DNA of 64,000 nt from Spirosoma pollinicola (GTDB lineage Bacteria > Bacteroidota > Bacteroidia > Cytophagales > Spirosomataceae). Both the position numbers and the translations under genes were made by a program. Positions 36,289 to 45,018 of the stretch are shown one piece after another. The stretch's first letter is position 1; each line of letters starts with the position of its first letter. Where the stretch lies: NCBI RefSeq assembly GCF_002831565.1, contig NZ_CP025096.1:1426001-1490000 (forward strand), given 5' to 3'. The notes under the pieces were generated by a model. That model did no database searches. It saw only the letters and a program-made list of their open reading frames with translations, and was not told the origin of the DNA.

Positions 36289-36579
36289 TCAGACTGAGTA
36301 ATCCTGACGTAGTGTCTACTAAAAGGTAGTAAGTCCAGTTAGCAGATGCCAGAGCGAAGTCGTGGCGAATTGTCAGGGCGGCCTGTGCCGTACGATTCGG
36401 AAGATCTTCCGTATATAATTGGATTCCGATCCAAATCAGTTTACATACTTAAAGTTTAATTATATTTACATATGAATAATAATTACTTGTATCTTAGGTT
36501 ATAAAAAGTAGTCTATATTTATAGGTCGACTGCCAAGCGCATGAGAAGTAATAAAGCAATTGCGCTTAAGTAGCCTTAG

Positions 36580-37863
36580 CTAATGAGCTTCCAAGATGTC
36601 TTCCCAACGGGTCGTATACCGGGGTGAGAGATACGAGGGTTTCATTGGCCATTCGGGGTTGTACATCTGGGAGGCCAGGCGAAGTTTATCCTGACCATAC
36701 CGCTTGTTTACCTTATCAATGACGGCCGAGAGTCTGATCAGCCGCTCATCCGGACCCTGGGTAAATACGCCCATCTGCCGGTAATCAGCAGGTACCAGAT
36801 CCGTCAGCATAATGCCCACCCGTTGGTAATTATAGCCAAACTTAAAGATTGCTTTCAAGCCCGATGCGGCATACTTAATGATCTCCAGGGTGGAACTGGT
36901 AGGGTGAGGAAGCCGAACGGTAACACTGTTGCTGTACTGCTTGGCAGGCAGAAAGTTGCCGGGCGTTCTCCGGTGCGGGTTGGTTCGAAGCCATACCGTG
37001 ACCGTTCCACAAAGTGATTCCTGTTTACGAAGCTTCTCGCAGATTCTTGACAGGTGGACCGTCAGGGCATCCGTGATAGTATCCAGATCGGGAATGACTT
37101 TACCAAAACCCGGCTCGGTACAGATCGCCTTGCGGGGTGGCGGATTTACGTCTAGTAATTTACAAGGCATCCCGCGCAGTTCATGAACCAGACGTAGTCC
37201 GTTGACGGTCATCACGCGTTGAATCCAGTCGTCGTTCACCTCTCTGAGTTGATAGGCCGTCCGGATACCCTGTTTTTTTAGCTTACTGACTGATTTGCCG
37301 CCAACGCCCCAGACATCCTCAATCGGAAAGCCCCACAGGGCCTCGTCTATTGCTTCCTGACTATCCAGCACACAAACCCCGTTTAATTCTGGCTTTATTT
37401 TGGCCAGGCGGTTGGCTACTTTGGCCAGCGTCTTGGTTGGACCAATACCCACTCCTACCGGAAGCCTGAGCCATTGCTTCATGGATTCCCGAATAGACAG
37501 GCCCAAGCCCTGATAGGAAGGGTAAATGCCGGTATACTCTTCGAGTTGCAGAAACGCTTCATCAATTGAATAGACCTCGACGTCAGGGGCAAATTGGGTA
37601 AGCAGGCTCATCAATCTTGAGGAAATGTCACCGTAAAGCTCATAATTTGATGAAAAAACGACTACGTCATGCTGGTCAACGAGTTCTCTGGTCTCGAAGA
37701 ACGGTTGCCCCATTTTTATGCCTAATGCCTTTGCCTGGGCACTTCTAGCAACCACATTTCCATCTCTATTGCTGAGCACAATAATAGGCTTCCCTTCCAG
37801 CTCAGGTCTGAAGATTTGGTGGCAACTGGCGTAAAACGAATTGGCATCAACGAGGGCGAGCAT
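36580..37863 (-). CDS. umuC: translesion DNA polymerase V subunit UmuC
   Basis: This 427-residue protein has the expected length. The Y-family polymerase motifs are present: metal-binding Asp6 in MLALVDANSFYASC, SNYELYGDISSR, and the catalytic YSIDEAF with Asp101/Glu102. VGVGIGPTKTLAKVAN and the helix-hairpin-helix WGVGGKSVSKLKKQGI follow, and the C-terminal UmuC domain is complete. It copies damaged DNA with low fidelity and needs cleaved UmuD for activity. It overlaps the upstream umuD gene by 17 bases, so the two are translationally coupled. In many bacteria this pair is SOS-induced; no clear LexA box was found here. Confidence 0.96.
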   Translation of the reverse strand: MLALVDANSFYASCHQIFRPELEGKPIIVLSNRDGNVVARSAQAKALGIKMGQPFFETRELVDQHDVVVFSSNYELYGDISSRLMSLLTQFAPDVEVYSIDEAFLQLEEYTGIYPSYQGLGLSIRESMKQWLRLPVGVGIGPTKTLAKVANRLAKIKPELNGVCVLDSQEAIDEALWGFPIEDVWGVGGKSVSKLKKQGIRTAYQLREVNDDWIQRVMTVNGLRLVHELRGMPCKLLDVNPPPRKAICTEPGFGKVIPDLDTITDALTVHLSRICEKLRKQESLCGTVTVWLRTNPHRRTPGNFLPAKQYSNSVTVRLPHPTSSTLEIIKYAASGLKAIFKFGYNYQRVGIMLTDLVPADYRQMGVFTQGPDERLIRLSAVIDKVNKRYGQDKLRLASQMYNPEWPMKPSYLSPRYTTRWEDILEAH

Positions 37864-38317
37864 ACCGGGGAGGTTTTGAGATGATATACGTCACTTCGCC
37901 CAGCACCGCCACCTGGTCACGATCCGGATGCAGATACATGGGAGCATACTTCTCGTTACTGGATTCCAGCATGATCATGGGGCTTTTGTCGATGTAACGC
38001 TTGACACACCAGCCCTCATTGACCCAGATAACAATCACCATGCCCGTTTCGATTGGCCGGGTGGAGTCGACCACCAGCATGGAGCCGGGGAAAATATAAT
38101 CACCTATCATACTCTCTCCGGATGCCTTTACGAAGTAGGTATTATCCGGATGTAGTACGCACAGATCCTGTAAATTTAAACGCTGGCGAATGAAATTATC
38201 CGCCGGGTTTGGAAAGCCTGCCTGCACAGCGATATCAAAAAAAGGTAAATCTTTGCGCCGGGTAGGGTCAGTTAAGAAGATGTTTTCGGGAGGTAAATAG
38301 TCAATGGTGTCAAGCAT
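37847..38317 (-). CDS. umuD: UmuD, self-cleaving polymerase V accessory protein (S24 peptidase)
   Basis: The 156-residue product is an S24 LexA/UmuD-type protein. The cleavage site is probably Ala33-Gly34 (AVQAGFPNP). The catalytic dyad is Ser69 (ASGESMIG) and Lys106 (GWCVKRY). The N-terminal arm lacks a LexA helix-turn-helix, which fits UmuD rather than a repressor. On RecA-driven self-cleavage it activates UmuC. It is the first gene of the umuDC operon. Upstream DNA (38318-38374) is AT-rich with TATATATA stretches, a possible promoter, but no motif is decisive. Confidence 0.94.
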   Translation of the reverse strand: MLDTIDYLPPENIFLTDPTRRKDLPFFDIAVQAGFPNPADNFIRQRLNLQDLCVLHPDNTYFVKASGESMIGDYIFPGSMLVVDSTRPIETGMVIVIWVNEGWCVKRYIDKSPMIMLESSNEKYAPMYLHPDRDQVAVLGEVTYIISKPPRYARPR

Positions 38318-38374
38318 GGGCGCGATTTTCTAATATTGAACCGCTATATAATACTTTTGTTATATATATTGCAA

Positions 38375-38695
38375 CTATAGCATAGCGTTTTGTATCGTTA
38401 ACTCTTTTTTTACCTGAACCTCGTTTCGACGGGATACTTTAATGACGGTTCGAGAGCCCATCAGATTAAGGGTAATGAATAAGCATTTAGTTATTTGCTC
38501 CCAATTCGCTACAAAATCATAGTTTATGGCCGCATGCTTACTCACACGTACCAGGTGGGGATACCTTATTATAACTTTCCCCAGCGTGATGGCTAGCAGA
38601 TTTTGTTTTTCGGTTGAATAGTGAAGGCGAGTGTAGTTGCCATCACCAGTAATAAACGCAACTAACAAGCTGGAATCAATTCGTGACAACGTCAA
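38375..38695 (-). CDS. small stand-alone LytTR DNA-binding protein
   Basis: This 106-residue protein is essentially a bare LytTR domain: LLVAFITGDGNYTRLHYSTE, LGKVIIRYPHLVRVSKHAAI, NYDFVANWE and TVIKVSRRNEVQVKKEL. The layout is like the LytTR protein upstream of the NRPS-PKS gene, though sequence identity is low. It has no receiver or membrane domain. It is 58 bases upstream of umuD on the same strand, so it could share that transcript or control it. Its target is unknown. Confidence 0.78.
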   Translation of the reverse strand: MTLSRIDSSLLVAFITGDGNYTRLHYSTEKQNLLAITLGKVIIRYPHLVRVSKHAAINYDFVANWEQITKCLFITLNLMGSRTVIKVSRRNEVQVKKELTIQNAML

Positions 38696-38817
38696 GGTAA
38701 GTATATATTTTAGCTTAAAACTTAGCCATATATGCTTAAAATCGCATCAGGATTTTTAGCTATACCTTAATTTTCGCAGCAATCAGCTATTCATTTCGAC
38801 CAAAGGTTTTACAGACC

Positions 38818-39056
38818 ATGAAAACAGTCATTTCTACCGGTGACCGGCTGCGGGTAACTCGTCTTGTAAATGGGTATGAGCAGGGTTATTATGCGGGTGC
38901 GGTTGTAACGCTTACTCCTAGTCAAGTCAGGAGGACTCTCAGCAAACTCTTATGCAGTTCATTGAGCTTACTGACGTGAACGAAAATGAGATGGAGATGT
39001 TGTCGAGTTCAAATCACACGCCATGCTTGACTTGCTGGCCGGAAAGCCCATACTAA
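38818..39056 (+). pseudogene. small hypothetical gene, probably frameshifted
   Basis: The ATG at 38818 opens a 53-codon frame (MKTVISTGDRLRVTRLVNGY, then EQGYYAGAVVTLTPSQ) that ends at 38979 in a low-quality tail. From about 38934 another frame reads DSQQTLMQFIELTDVNENEM to a stop at 39056, with protein-like composition. Joining the two gives a plausible ~75-residue protein. No family is recognised; the frameshift reading is tentative. Confidence 0.35.
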
Positions 39057-39121
39057 CAAGAGTCCCGAGCAGTTTCAGATTGACCAGCAGAACGAACGGC
39101 GCGCTACTACCCAGGAAAACG

Positions 39122-39400
39122 TTAAGGGCGTAGATGAATATTAGAACTGGATTCAGGGGAAATAAACGATTTGGCCACATTGCCCTCGTAACCCGTAGCA
39201 ATAAGTCCTAACCAATCAACGTCCATATTCTCTTTCTGAGGGGTTGGCCGGCTTGGAATCGTTGTTTTAATCAGGTAGTAGGCCAGTCTCAACAGGGAGA
39301 CCAGGAGCCAGTCGTAGATACGTGTGAACATATACATGAGACAAAAAAACCAGTGAATCGCCACATAATGGCCGGTAGCTTCGAGAGACAACGAGCGCAT
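39122..39400 (-). CDS. small hypothetical protein, possible membrane segment
   Basis: The frame encodes 92 residues with a hydrophobic central part (AIHWFFCLMYMFTRIYDWLL and SLLRLAYYLI) and a polar C-terminus (NMDVDWLGLIATGYEGN). It might be a one- or two-helix membrane protein. No domain is recognised, and the status as a real gene is uncertain. Confidence 0.35.
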   Translation of the reverse strand: MRSLSLEATGHYVAIHWFFCLMYMFTRIYDWLLVSLLRLAYYLIKTTIPSRPTPQKENMDVDWLGLIATGYEGNVAKSFISPESSSNIHLRP

Positions 39401-39710
39401 AAGAGAGACTTAGTGAGCTATGAAAGAGAGACGCTCCCCACCCTGGGCCCACAGGCCCGCCCCAACGCCCCCGACCTAGCCATAACACCGCCTTTAGATT
39501 AATATGATCTAATCAATATATAATCAACTGTTTTTTAGTTCATTACACTTCATGTAACAGATATACCGCAGCATTTCTACCAAAAAAAGGGTAAAACGGT
39601 CAGTTCATCGAATCAAGTTCTCAATGTGTGGGTAATAGAAACAAATTTGTATCAATAAATGACAAGCAGAAACTTGTTGATATACCTGAATTTTATTCAC
39701 GACTCAGACG
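39401..39710. other. intergenic region upstream of the ECF sigma gene
   Basis: A C-rich stretch (39430-39475) is followed by AT-rich DNA up to the sigma-factor ATG. No gene or clear promoter motif is seen; an autoregulated ECF promoter would be expected here but cannot be recognised by eye. Confidence 0.35.
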
Positions 39711-40262
39711 ATGAAAACTAAACTCAACGACGAAGACCTGATCCGCCAGCATTTTACCACCAATCCCAATGCCTGCTTCGAAGAGCTTTATAACCGCTAT
39801 GTTGGAAAAGTCTATAATCGCTGTTTATCCATGACTAAAGACTCGGAAAAAGCCCAAGATTACACCCACGATATATTTATTCGGACCTTTGATCGACTAG
39901 ATCGTTTTCAGGAGAAATCCACTTTCTCTACCTGGCTCTACTCGATTTCCTTCAACTACTGCCTGGACCAGATCAAAGTCGCCAGGCGATTGCCGATGTC
40001 AAACCTGGACGGTCAACAGGGGTATCAGTTCGCCGATATTCAGGAGAAGGAATCTTTAGAAGAGCGTTTGCAACTGCTTAACCAGGCGCTCCAGCAACTC
40101 TCTCCCATGGAGGCTAGTCTGCTTCGTCTGAAGTATCAGCAGGGCCTGCCCATACAGCAGATTGCCCAACAGCTCGGTCTTCAGGAGAGTGCCGTTAAGA
40201 TGCGGTTGAAACGATCCAGACAGAAAGCTCATCAGCTTTATTTGACGGCGGCAAAGCGCTAG
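39711..40262 (+). CDS. ECF-type RNA polymerase sigma factor
   Basis: This 183-residue protein has sigma region 2 (CFEELYNRYVGKVYNRCLSM, DYTHDIFIRTFDRLDRF, STFSTWLYSISFNYCLDQI) and region 4 (LSPMEASLLRLKYQQGLPIQ, QIAQQLGLQESAVKMRLKRS). Both are typical of extracytoplasmic-function sigma factors. The gene usually has an anti-sigma factor next to it. The following gene, 131 bases downstream, has no membrane segment or zinc-binding anti-sigma motif, so the control partner is not evident. Targets are unknown. Confidence 0.92.
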   Translation: MKTKLNDEDLIRQHFTTNPNACFEELYNRYVGKVYNRCLSMTKDSEKAQDYTHDIFIRTFDRLDRFQEKSTFSTWLYSISFNYCLDQIKVARRLPMSNLDGQQGYQFADIQEKESLEERLQLLNQALQQLSPMEASLLRLKYQQGLPIQQIAQQLGLQESAVKMRLKRSRQKAHQLYLTAAKR

Positions 40263-40393
40263 CGTCTGTTGGCGGAAATCTGCTCAACCAACTACTTGGT
40301 CGAAAAACGGTGGACTCTGGGTCCAACTGGGCCTCAATTGTTAGTTCCCTTTTCTTAGCCCTGTGTTCAACACAGATAGACGACGTCAATCAG

Positions 40394-40843
40394 ATGACCG
40401 TACTGATCAGCCCCAAAGAGCTACTGGCCATTGACCATTACCTTGGTCAGGCTAAAAACAACCAATTGCAGGGTCAGCTTCAATATGCTGTTTACTCCCA
40501 GGAGGAACTGGTGTTTATCTTCCCCGCCATTCGAAAGCTATTGTCTTACGGCGTGCAGGAAAATGAAAAGCTTGCGAAGCACGCCATACGGTATAATTAT
40601 GCTTACATGCGTAGGGGTAGCAAGAACAACCCCCGACATATCTTTATGCTGGTACTGACTTACACCCAGGTGCTGGCCGATCTGCTGTCAATGTATAAGC
40701 TGGCTGTAGCCAGGGAGCAGACAAACGAAACGAAGGCCGCTTTCTTTGCGCGAAAAGAGCTCAAAGACTGGCTGTTTTCATTGACCATCGACGAAATGAG
40801 TCCAGGAGAATATGCTCAATTCAGGAGTCTTATTGGACGATAA
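40394..40843 (+). CDS. hypothetical protein downstream of the sigma factor
   Basis: The ATG at 40394 (MTVLISPKELLAIDHYLGQA) is preferred over an upstream in-frame GTG at 40310, whose added 28 residues look like leader sequence. The 149-residue product is soluble and mostly helical (LQGQLQYAVYSQEELVFIFP, HIFMLVLTYTQVLADLLSMY). No domain is recognised. It follows the ECF sigma gene in the same direction and could be an unusual cytoplasmic partner or simply a neighbour. Confidence 0.6.
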   Translation: MTVLISPKELLAIDHYLGQAKNNQLQGQLQYAVYSQEELVFIFPAIRKLLSYGVQENEKLAKHAIRYNYAYMRRGSKNNPRHIFMLVLTYTQVLADLLSMYKLAVAREQTNETKAAFFARKELKDWLFSLTIDEMSPGEYAQFRSLIGR

Positions 40844-41154
40844 AAATGCCAATCACACTCCGTTAACGTGATGATCATCGAGGTTCGTCTTACAGCGCAC
40901 GAGTGGTGGTGGCCTACCTAACAGCTACCTAAGTGGGTGCGTTAAAAAATACCTTTACGGCACAGTAGCGGTTGTCTCCGGCGAACTAATTAAGAAAACA
41001 GCCGATGGACTGGTCTCCTAACTAGCCAATAACGACGGGGCTTTTACTTTATCACTACCTCACTGAAAAAGGCTAGCCTTGTTAAGTTGTTCGATTGAGT
41101 GTGCCGAACCTAATAGTTGTCTGGTTTTATCCTTGCGGTTATTCAATCCAGGAT
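40844..41154. other. intergenic region with a possible carboxypeptidase-regulatory-like remnant
   Basis: On the plus strand, 40950-41074 reads TVAVVSGELIKKTADGLVS, a stop, then LANNDGAFTLSLPH and another stop. The last part resembles the end of a carboxypeptidase-regulatory-like repeat found at the front of TonB-dependent receptors. With in-frame stops and no flanking domains, this is at most a short dead fragment. Confidence 0.3.
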
Positions 41155-41196
41155 CCTACTAACGCCCGAACCAGTTAAGGCCCGGGCGTTAGTAGG
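41155..41196 (-). terminator. hairpin downstream of the CBM3 surface-protein gene
   Basis: A perfect 14-bp inverted repeat (arms 41155-41168 and 41183-41196, 14-base loop) begins 23 bases after the stop codon of the minus-strand gene. There is no U-tract, so it may protect or end the mRNA rather than be a classic intrinsic terminator. Confidence 0.55.
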
Positions 41197-41219
41197 TATT
41201 ACATCAAGTTTACTACTGG

Positions 41220-44200
41220 CTAAGGGCGAATTACTTTCAGCACTTGCTGTTGAGTAGCTCCACTGATTCTGAGCAGCAGCGCTCCCCGACTCTGGCCCAA
41301 GGGCATGCTCACCTGCTCAACATCACCGGCCTGGTCAACTCGCAGTTCATGCACCGGGCGACCTTGTAGATCCACTAATTTCAGCGTTAGTGATTGACCG
41401 CCTGCTCCGCGAATCTCGACCATTGCCTGATCGCCCACCACCGGGTTACCCAATAAATGGGCCTGCAAGACCGAAGTAGGCTCTTGAGCTATCATCCGAG
41501 CCGACGCTCCCGAAGAGGGTGTACCGAACACCAGATTATTGTTAAGATAGGCCGTAATGTGATTGTTCAATCCCACATTGCCGTAGTTGGCTGCGTAGGA
41601 ATAGTCGTTGGCTTGGTTAAACAGGCCGTAGTCCGAGCGCACTAGGCGGAAATCAACAAAACCCAAACTGCTCAGTGGATTGAGCTGTCCCGTATTACCA
41701 GAGAAGCTCAGTTCAACGTAACTATCCGCTCCATTAACCGGTGAAGCTAACTGCATCACCCGGGCCTGAACGTTAGCAGTCCCCATATCGGCATAGTCCA
41801 CGTACACGTTGGCTAGCTGACCATTGTCCGAAGTGAAATAGTAGCGCAGCTTGAGGCTCGATACGGGAAGGGGCACGTTACCCGTATTGCGCAGTTCCAC
41901 CCGGGTCTTAATCTGGGAAGCCGTCGGGTTATCCATGGCTGCGGAGTAGACCTGCACAGCGGTCTGAGAAGTTACCACCGTTGGCTCCTGCCCCCAGACA
42001 ATGACCCCGTTGCGGTAGGCCGTAATGTGGCTATTGGGTGTATAATTCGCATAATTTCCCTGATACGAGTAGTCGTTGCTCTCGTTGAAGGGAGAGCCGT
42101 CGGTTTTCTGGATGCCGTTCTCGATGGGCCCCGAGTTACCGTTCATGGGCAGACTACCCCCGCCAGGGAAACTATACTCGACATAACCAAAGGCCCCTTG
42201 CCGGGGTTGGGCAAGCATTACATACCGCATGTTCACCGCGCCCAGGGGAGCGTAGTAAACGGCAAAGTTGGTCGCAGGGGCGTTGCCTTCGGAAGTCAAC
42301 CAGTAACGCACAGTCACCTCGCTGTAGGGAATAGCCTGGCTACCCGCGTTGGCCAATTCCAGAAAGGGCTTGATAATGTTGTTTTGTGTGTTGCCGTAAT
42401 CCTGGTCACGGTGGAGTACACTCAGGCTGGTGGGTACGACCGTGAGCAGGAAGCTGGCTACCGGACCGATACAACCGTTCTGGGTACAGGTGGCCGTATA
42501 GGTTTGGATGCCTAACGTACTGGTGGAAACGGCCAGGGTAGTGCTGTTACCCCCGTTCCAAGTAATAGTGCCGCCACTGCATCCGCCAACCGTGAGAATA
42601 ACCGACCCCGTATTCTGGCTAGCCGTCAGGTTACTGACGCCAACAGGAAAAGGCTGACCGCTGGCCGTTACCAGGCTAGGCGCAGTGGGTGTGGCCTTGA
42701 TGGTGATGGTCTGACTGGTTGAGTTTACGCAGCCGTTGGTGTTGGTATAGCTGTATACTGTGGTATGCTGGCCTAAGGGCAGACTGGCTGTATTGAAGTT
42801 GGTAGCCGGGGTACCATCCAGGGTAAAGTGCCCATCGGCGGGAGAGCCGTTGAGTGTAACGATTCCGGCATCCTGACAGTAAGCCGAAGCTAAACCGTTA
42901 ATGGAGACGGTAGGCAGCGCATTGACCGTTATGGTAATGGCAGCCCGTGGCCCTTCGCAACCGAAACCGTTGGTCTGGCTGACATAGTAAGTGGTCGTGG
43001 TCGGTATGCTGGTCGAAGGCGTGGGCGCACCGGCCAGACGCGAACCGTCCGCGCTGTACCACGTTAAGCTGTTGCCGACACTGGCCGTAGCCGTTAACGG
43101 ATCGGCTGTGGTGAATTGACAGTAGGCCACATTCTTGACACTGGGCTCGTTTACGGTGAAGACCGTCAGTTGAGCTGTGCTTGAATTAACATTTCCACTA
43201 ACATTAGACGCTACAGCTCGAAAGTAATCGCCATTTAACGAAGAGGAAGCCAAAACAGTTAGAGTGCTAGACGTACCGGTCGTGATGATGGTGCTACCTG
43301 GAGCAACCGTTGTCGGATTGGCAAAGTCTGCGCTTGCTGACTGTTGCCACTGGAAGCTCGTGGCAGCACTCGCCGTCACGGTAAACGCAGCTGTATTACC
43401 CGTACAAGCGCTGGTCGTCACCGGTTGCCGGATAAAGGCTGGTGCGGGTGGCAGGGTAACGAAAGTCTGTTGGCTTCCATAACTGGTGCCCACTGAATTA
43501 GTGGCATAGGCACGCACGTAGTAGGTTGTTGATGAGGTGAGCCCGGTAATAGATTGACTAAAGGTGCCGGTACCGCTGCCTATGACCACTTTGGTGTCGC
43601 TGGTGGTGGGCGTAGCATTGGTCGTGCTGTAAACGACCCCGCGTTGGGTGACGCTTGCTCCGCCGTCGGCCGTCACGTTGCCCCCCAATGTGGCAATGGT
43701 TGTACCGATACCACTGGCCGCGCTGGTTAGCACCGTTGGCGCAACGCTCGTTACCGCGCCTGTTGGGCCAACCACTAAATCGTCCAGGGTTAGCGTATTT
43801 AGTCCGTGAAAGGCTAATACGACCTGCGTCACGCCGACGCCATTTGGTTTAGCAACCGTAACCGTTTGGTCGGCATCATACTTCTCATCCGCCAGCGCAC
43901 TACCTGTTGTCGAATACTGAATAGTTAAAAATGGATAAGTATAATAAACAGGGTCCTTATAATTCGTATACTGAAGTTTGACCCCATAAAAATTAAATGG
44001 CTGACCATCTTTACGCTTAATACGCGGATTAGCGTCTCCTGCCGTGGAATAGACGATGGCTGACCCATTCCAGGTATAACTTCCATTGATCGCATCGGTA
44101 ATGAGATACTCTACGCCCCCTAAGTTGATGGTAACCGTTGAGTTCCAGGGCCAGTCATCGGCAAAGCCATATTTATCAATCGTAGGCTGGGTCGAAAAAT

Positions 44201-44381
44201 CAGCCGTATACTTTGTTTGAGCGCTTACACTGGTTAAGGTCAACAAAACAGTTAGCAGACTCAATAAAAGGGCTGGTATTGCCCCAAGGTTTAGTGGTGC
44301 GTTTATCCATGAACCAATCCACCTTAGAAATCGAGATAATGGATTCCCAAGTCGTGTTTGAGGTAGAGTAGAAATTGACAT
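41220..44381 (-). CDS. T9SS-secreted surface protein with Ig/Fn3-like repeats and two CBM3-like domains
   Basis: The ATG at 44381 (MSISTLPQTRLGNPL) is preferred; an in-frame upstream start at 44438 would only lengthen the N-terminus. A signal helix ends near residue 55 (LTSVSAQ). An N-terminal beta domain follows, then an Fn3-like repeat (ATLGGNVTADGG, STTYYVRAYATNSVGTSYG) and several Ig-like segments (FTVTASAATSFQWQQS, TITVNALPTVSING). Two tandem CBM3-like domains follow: ~653-799 (KPFLELANAGSQAIPYSEV, TVRYWLTSEG) and ~807-953 (KTRVELRNTGNVPLPVSSL, KLRYYFTSDNG). The last ~85 residues are a type IX sorting domain. CBM3 domains bind cellulose-like glycans, and no catalytic domain is present, so it is probably an adhesin or scaffold. 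Mature surface export is inferred from the sorting domain. Confidence 0.88.
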   Translation of the reverse strand: MSISTLPQTRLGNPLSRFLRWIGSWINAPLNLGAIPALLLSLLTVLLTLTSVSAQTKYTADFSTQPTIDKYGFADDWPWNSTVTINLGGVEYLITDAINGSYTWNGSAIVYSTAGDANPRIKRKDGQPFNFYGVKLQYTNYKDPVYYTYPFLTIQYSTTGSALADEKYDADQTVTVAKPNGVGVTQVVLAFHGLNTLTLDDLVVGPTGAVTSVAPTVLTSAASGIGTTIATLGGNVTADGGASVTQRGVVYSTTNATPTTSDTKVVIGSGTGTFSQSITGLTSSTTYYVRAYATNSVGTSYGSQQTFVTLPPAPAFIRQPVTTSACTGNTAAFTVTASAATSFQWQQSASADFANPTTVAPGSTIITTGTSSTLTVLASSSLNGDYFRAVASNVSGNVNSSTAQLTVFTVNEPSVKNVAYCQFTTADPLTATASVGNSLTWYSADGSRLAGAPTPSTSIPTTTTYYVSQTNGFGCEGPRAAITITVNALPTVSINGLASAYCQDAGIVTLNGSPADGHFTLDGTPATNFNTASLPLGQHTTVYSYTNTNGCVNSTSQTITIKATPTAPSLVTASGQPFPVGVSNLTASQNTGSVILTVGGCSGGTITWNGGNSTTLAVSTSTLGIQTYTATCTQNGCIGPVASFLLTVVPTSLSVLHRDQDYGNTQNNIIKPFLELANAGSQAIPYSEVTVRYWLTSEGNAPATNFAVYYAPLGAVNMRYVMLAQPRQGAFGYVEYSFPGGGSLPMNGNSGPIENGIQKTDGSPFNESNDYSYQGNYANYTPNSHITAYRNGVIVWGQEPTVVTSQTAVQVYSAAMDNPTASQIKTRVELRNTGNVPLPVSSLKLRYYFTSDNGQLANVYVDYADMGTANVQARVMQLASPVNGADSYVELSFSGNTGQLNPLSSLGFVDFRLVRSDYGLFNQANDYSYAANYGNVGLNNHITAYLNNNLVFGTPSSGASARMIAQEPTSVLQAHLLGNPVVGDQAMVEIRGAGGQSLTLKLVDLQGRPVHELRVDQAGDVEQVSMPLGQSRGALLLRISGATQQQVLKVIRP

Positions 44382-44656
44382 AGTTGATTTAGTTTTAAAA
44401 TGAACGAAAGGGTAATTGGTCTTTTGTTTGACAATCACCTGGTCAGTTTATGCCCAGGATTTAATTTGTACTTGGTAAGGGCCGAATTATGGCTCATCAT
44501 TCACGCAAGAGTTATAGATAAGGCAGTTCGTTGCGCGTAGTAAACTCATCCGGATGCTGATGATTTCGGGTATCCTTGCCCAATTACCACTCATCAATCG
44601 GGTAAGAAGCCCTTGGGGACACGTGTTTAAGTATGATAACAATAGGCTTCATAAAC

Positions 44657-44721
44657 AGTAGTATTTGTCCTTTATGAATAATGAAAATATTTTCCATTAT
44701 TCATAAAGGACAAATACTACT
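44657..44721. repeat. 65-bp palindrome with 27-bp perfect arms
   Basis: Arms 44657-44683 and 44695-44721 are perfect inverted repeats around an 11-base AT-only-plus-one-C loop. It lies about 275 bp upstream of the surface-protein ATG and 260 bp from the IS3-type element. It is too long for an ordinary terminator and may be a miniature mobile element or an end-to-end inverted insertion remnant. The rest of 44382-44983 holds no gene. Confidence 0.7.
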
Positions 44722-44745
44722 TTAGTTACTTGGAATTAATTAAAT

Positions 44746-44772
44746 CATCTCTTCTTGAACAAAGAAGAGATG
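44746..44772. terminator. short hairpin (CATCTCTTCTT / AAGAAGAGATG)
   Basis: Perfect 11-bp arms (44746-44756, 44762-44772) with a 5-base loop lie 25 bases from the longer palindrome. There is no T-tract. The role is unclear; it may be a transcript-end hairpin for the region left of the IS element. Confidence 0.4.
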
Positions 44773-45018
44773 AAATGCAGGAAGATGTTATGTGAAATAC
44801 TAATTCTGGGGTGTTTGAGAAGGATCTTTCGTGAAGGAGTTTCATGGCTTGCACACGCCAAAACGTTCCTAGCTTACGGTAGCATTAAAAAATACAAGCG
44901 CTGTCACAATGGGACTTTTCGAGAGTAGTGCTTTAGCTTTAAACTAGCCAAAGTCAGTCCACCTTATAGAGTAATTAATTAACCGTATGCTACTGATTAG
45001 ATTGGACAGATATTAAAA

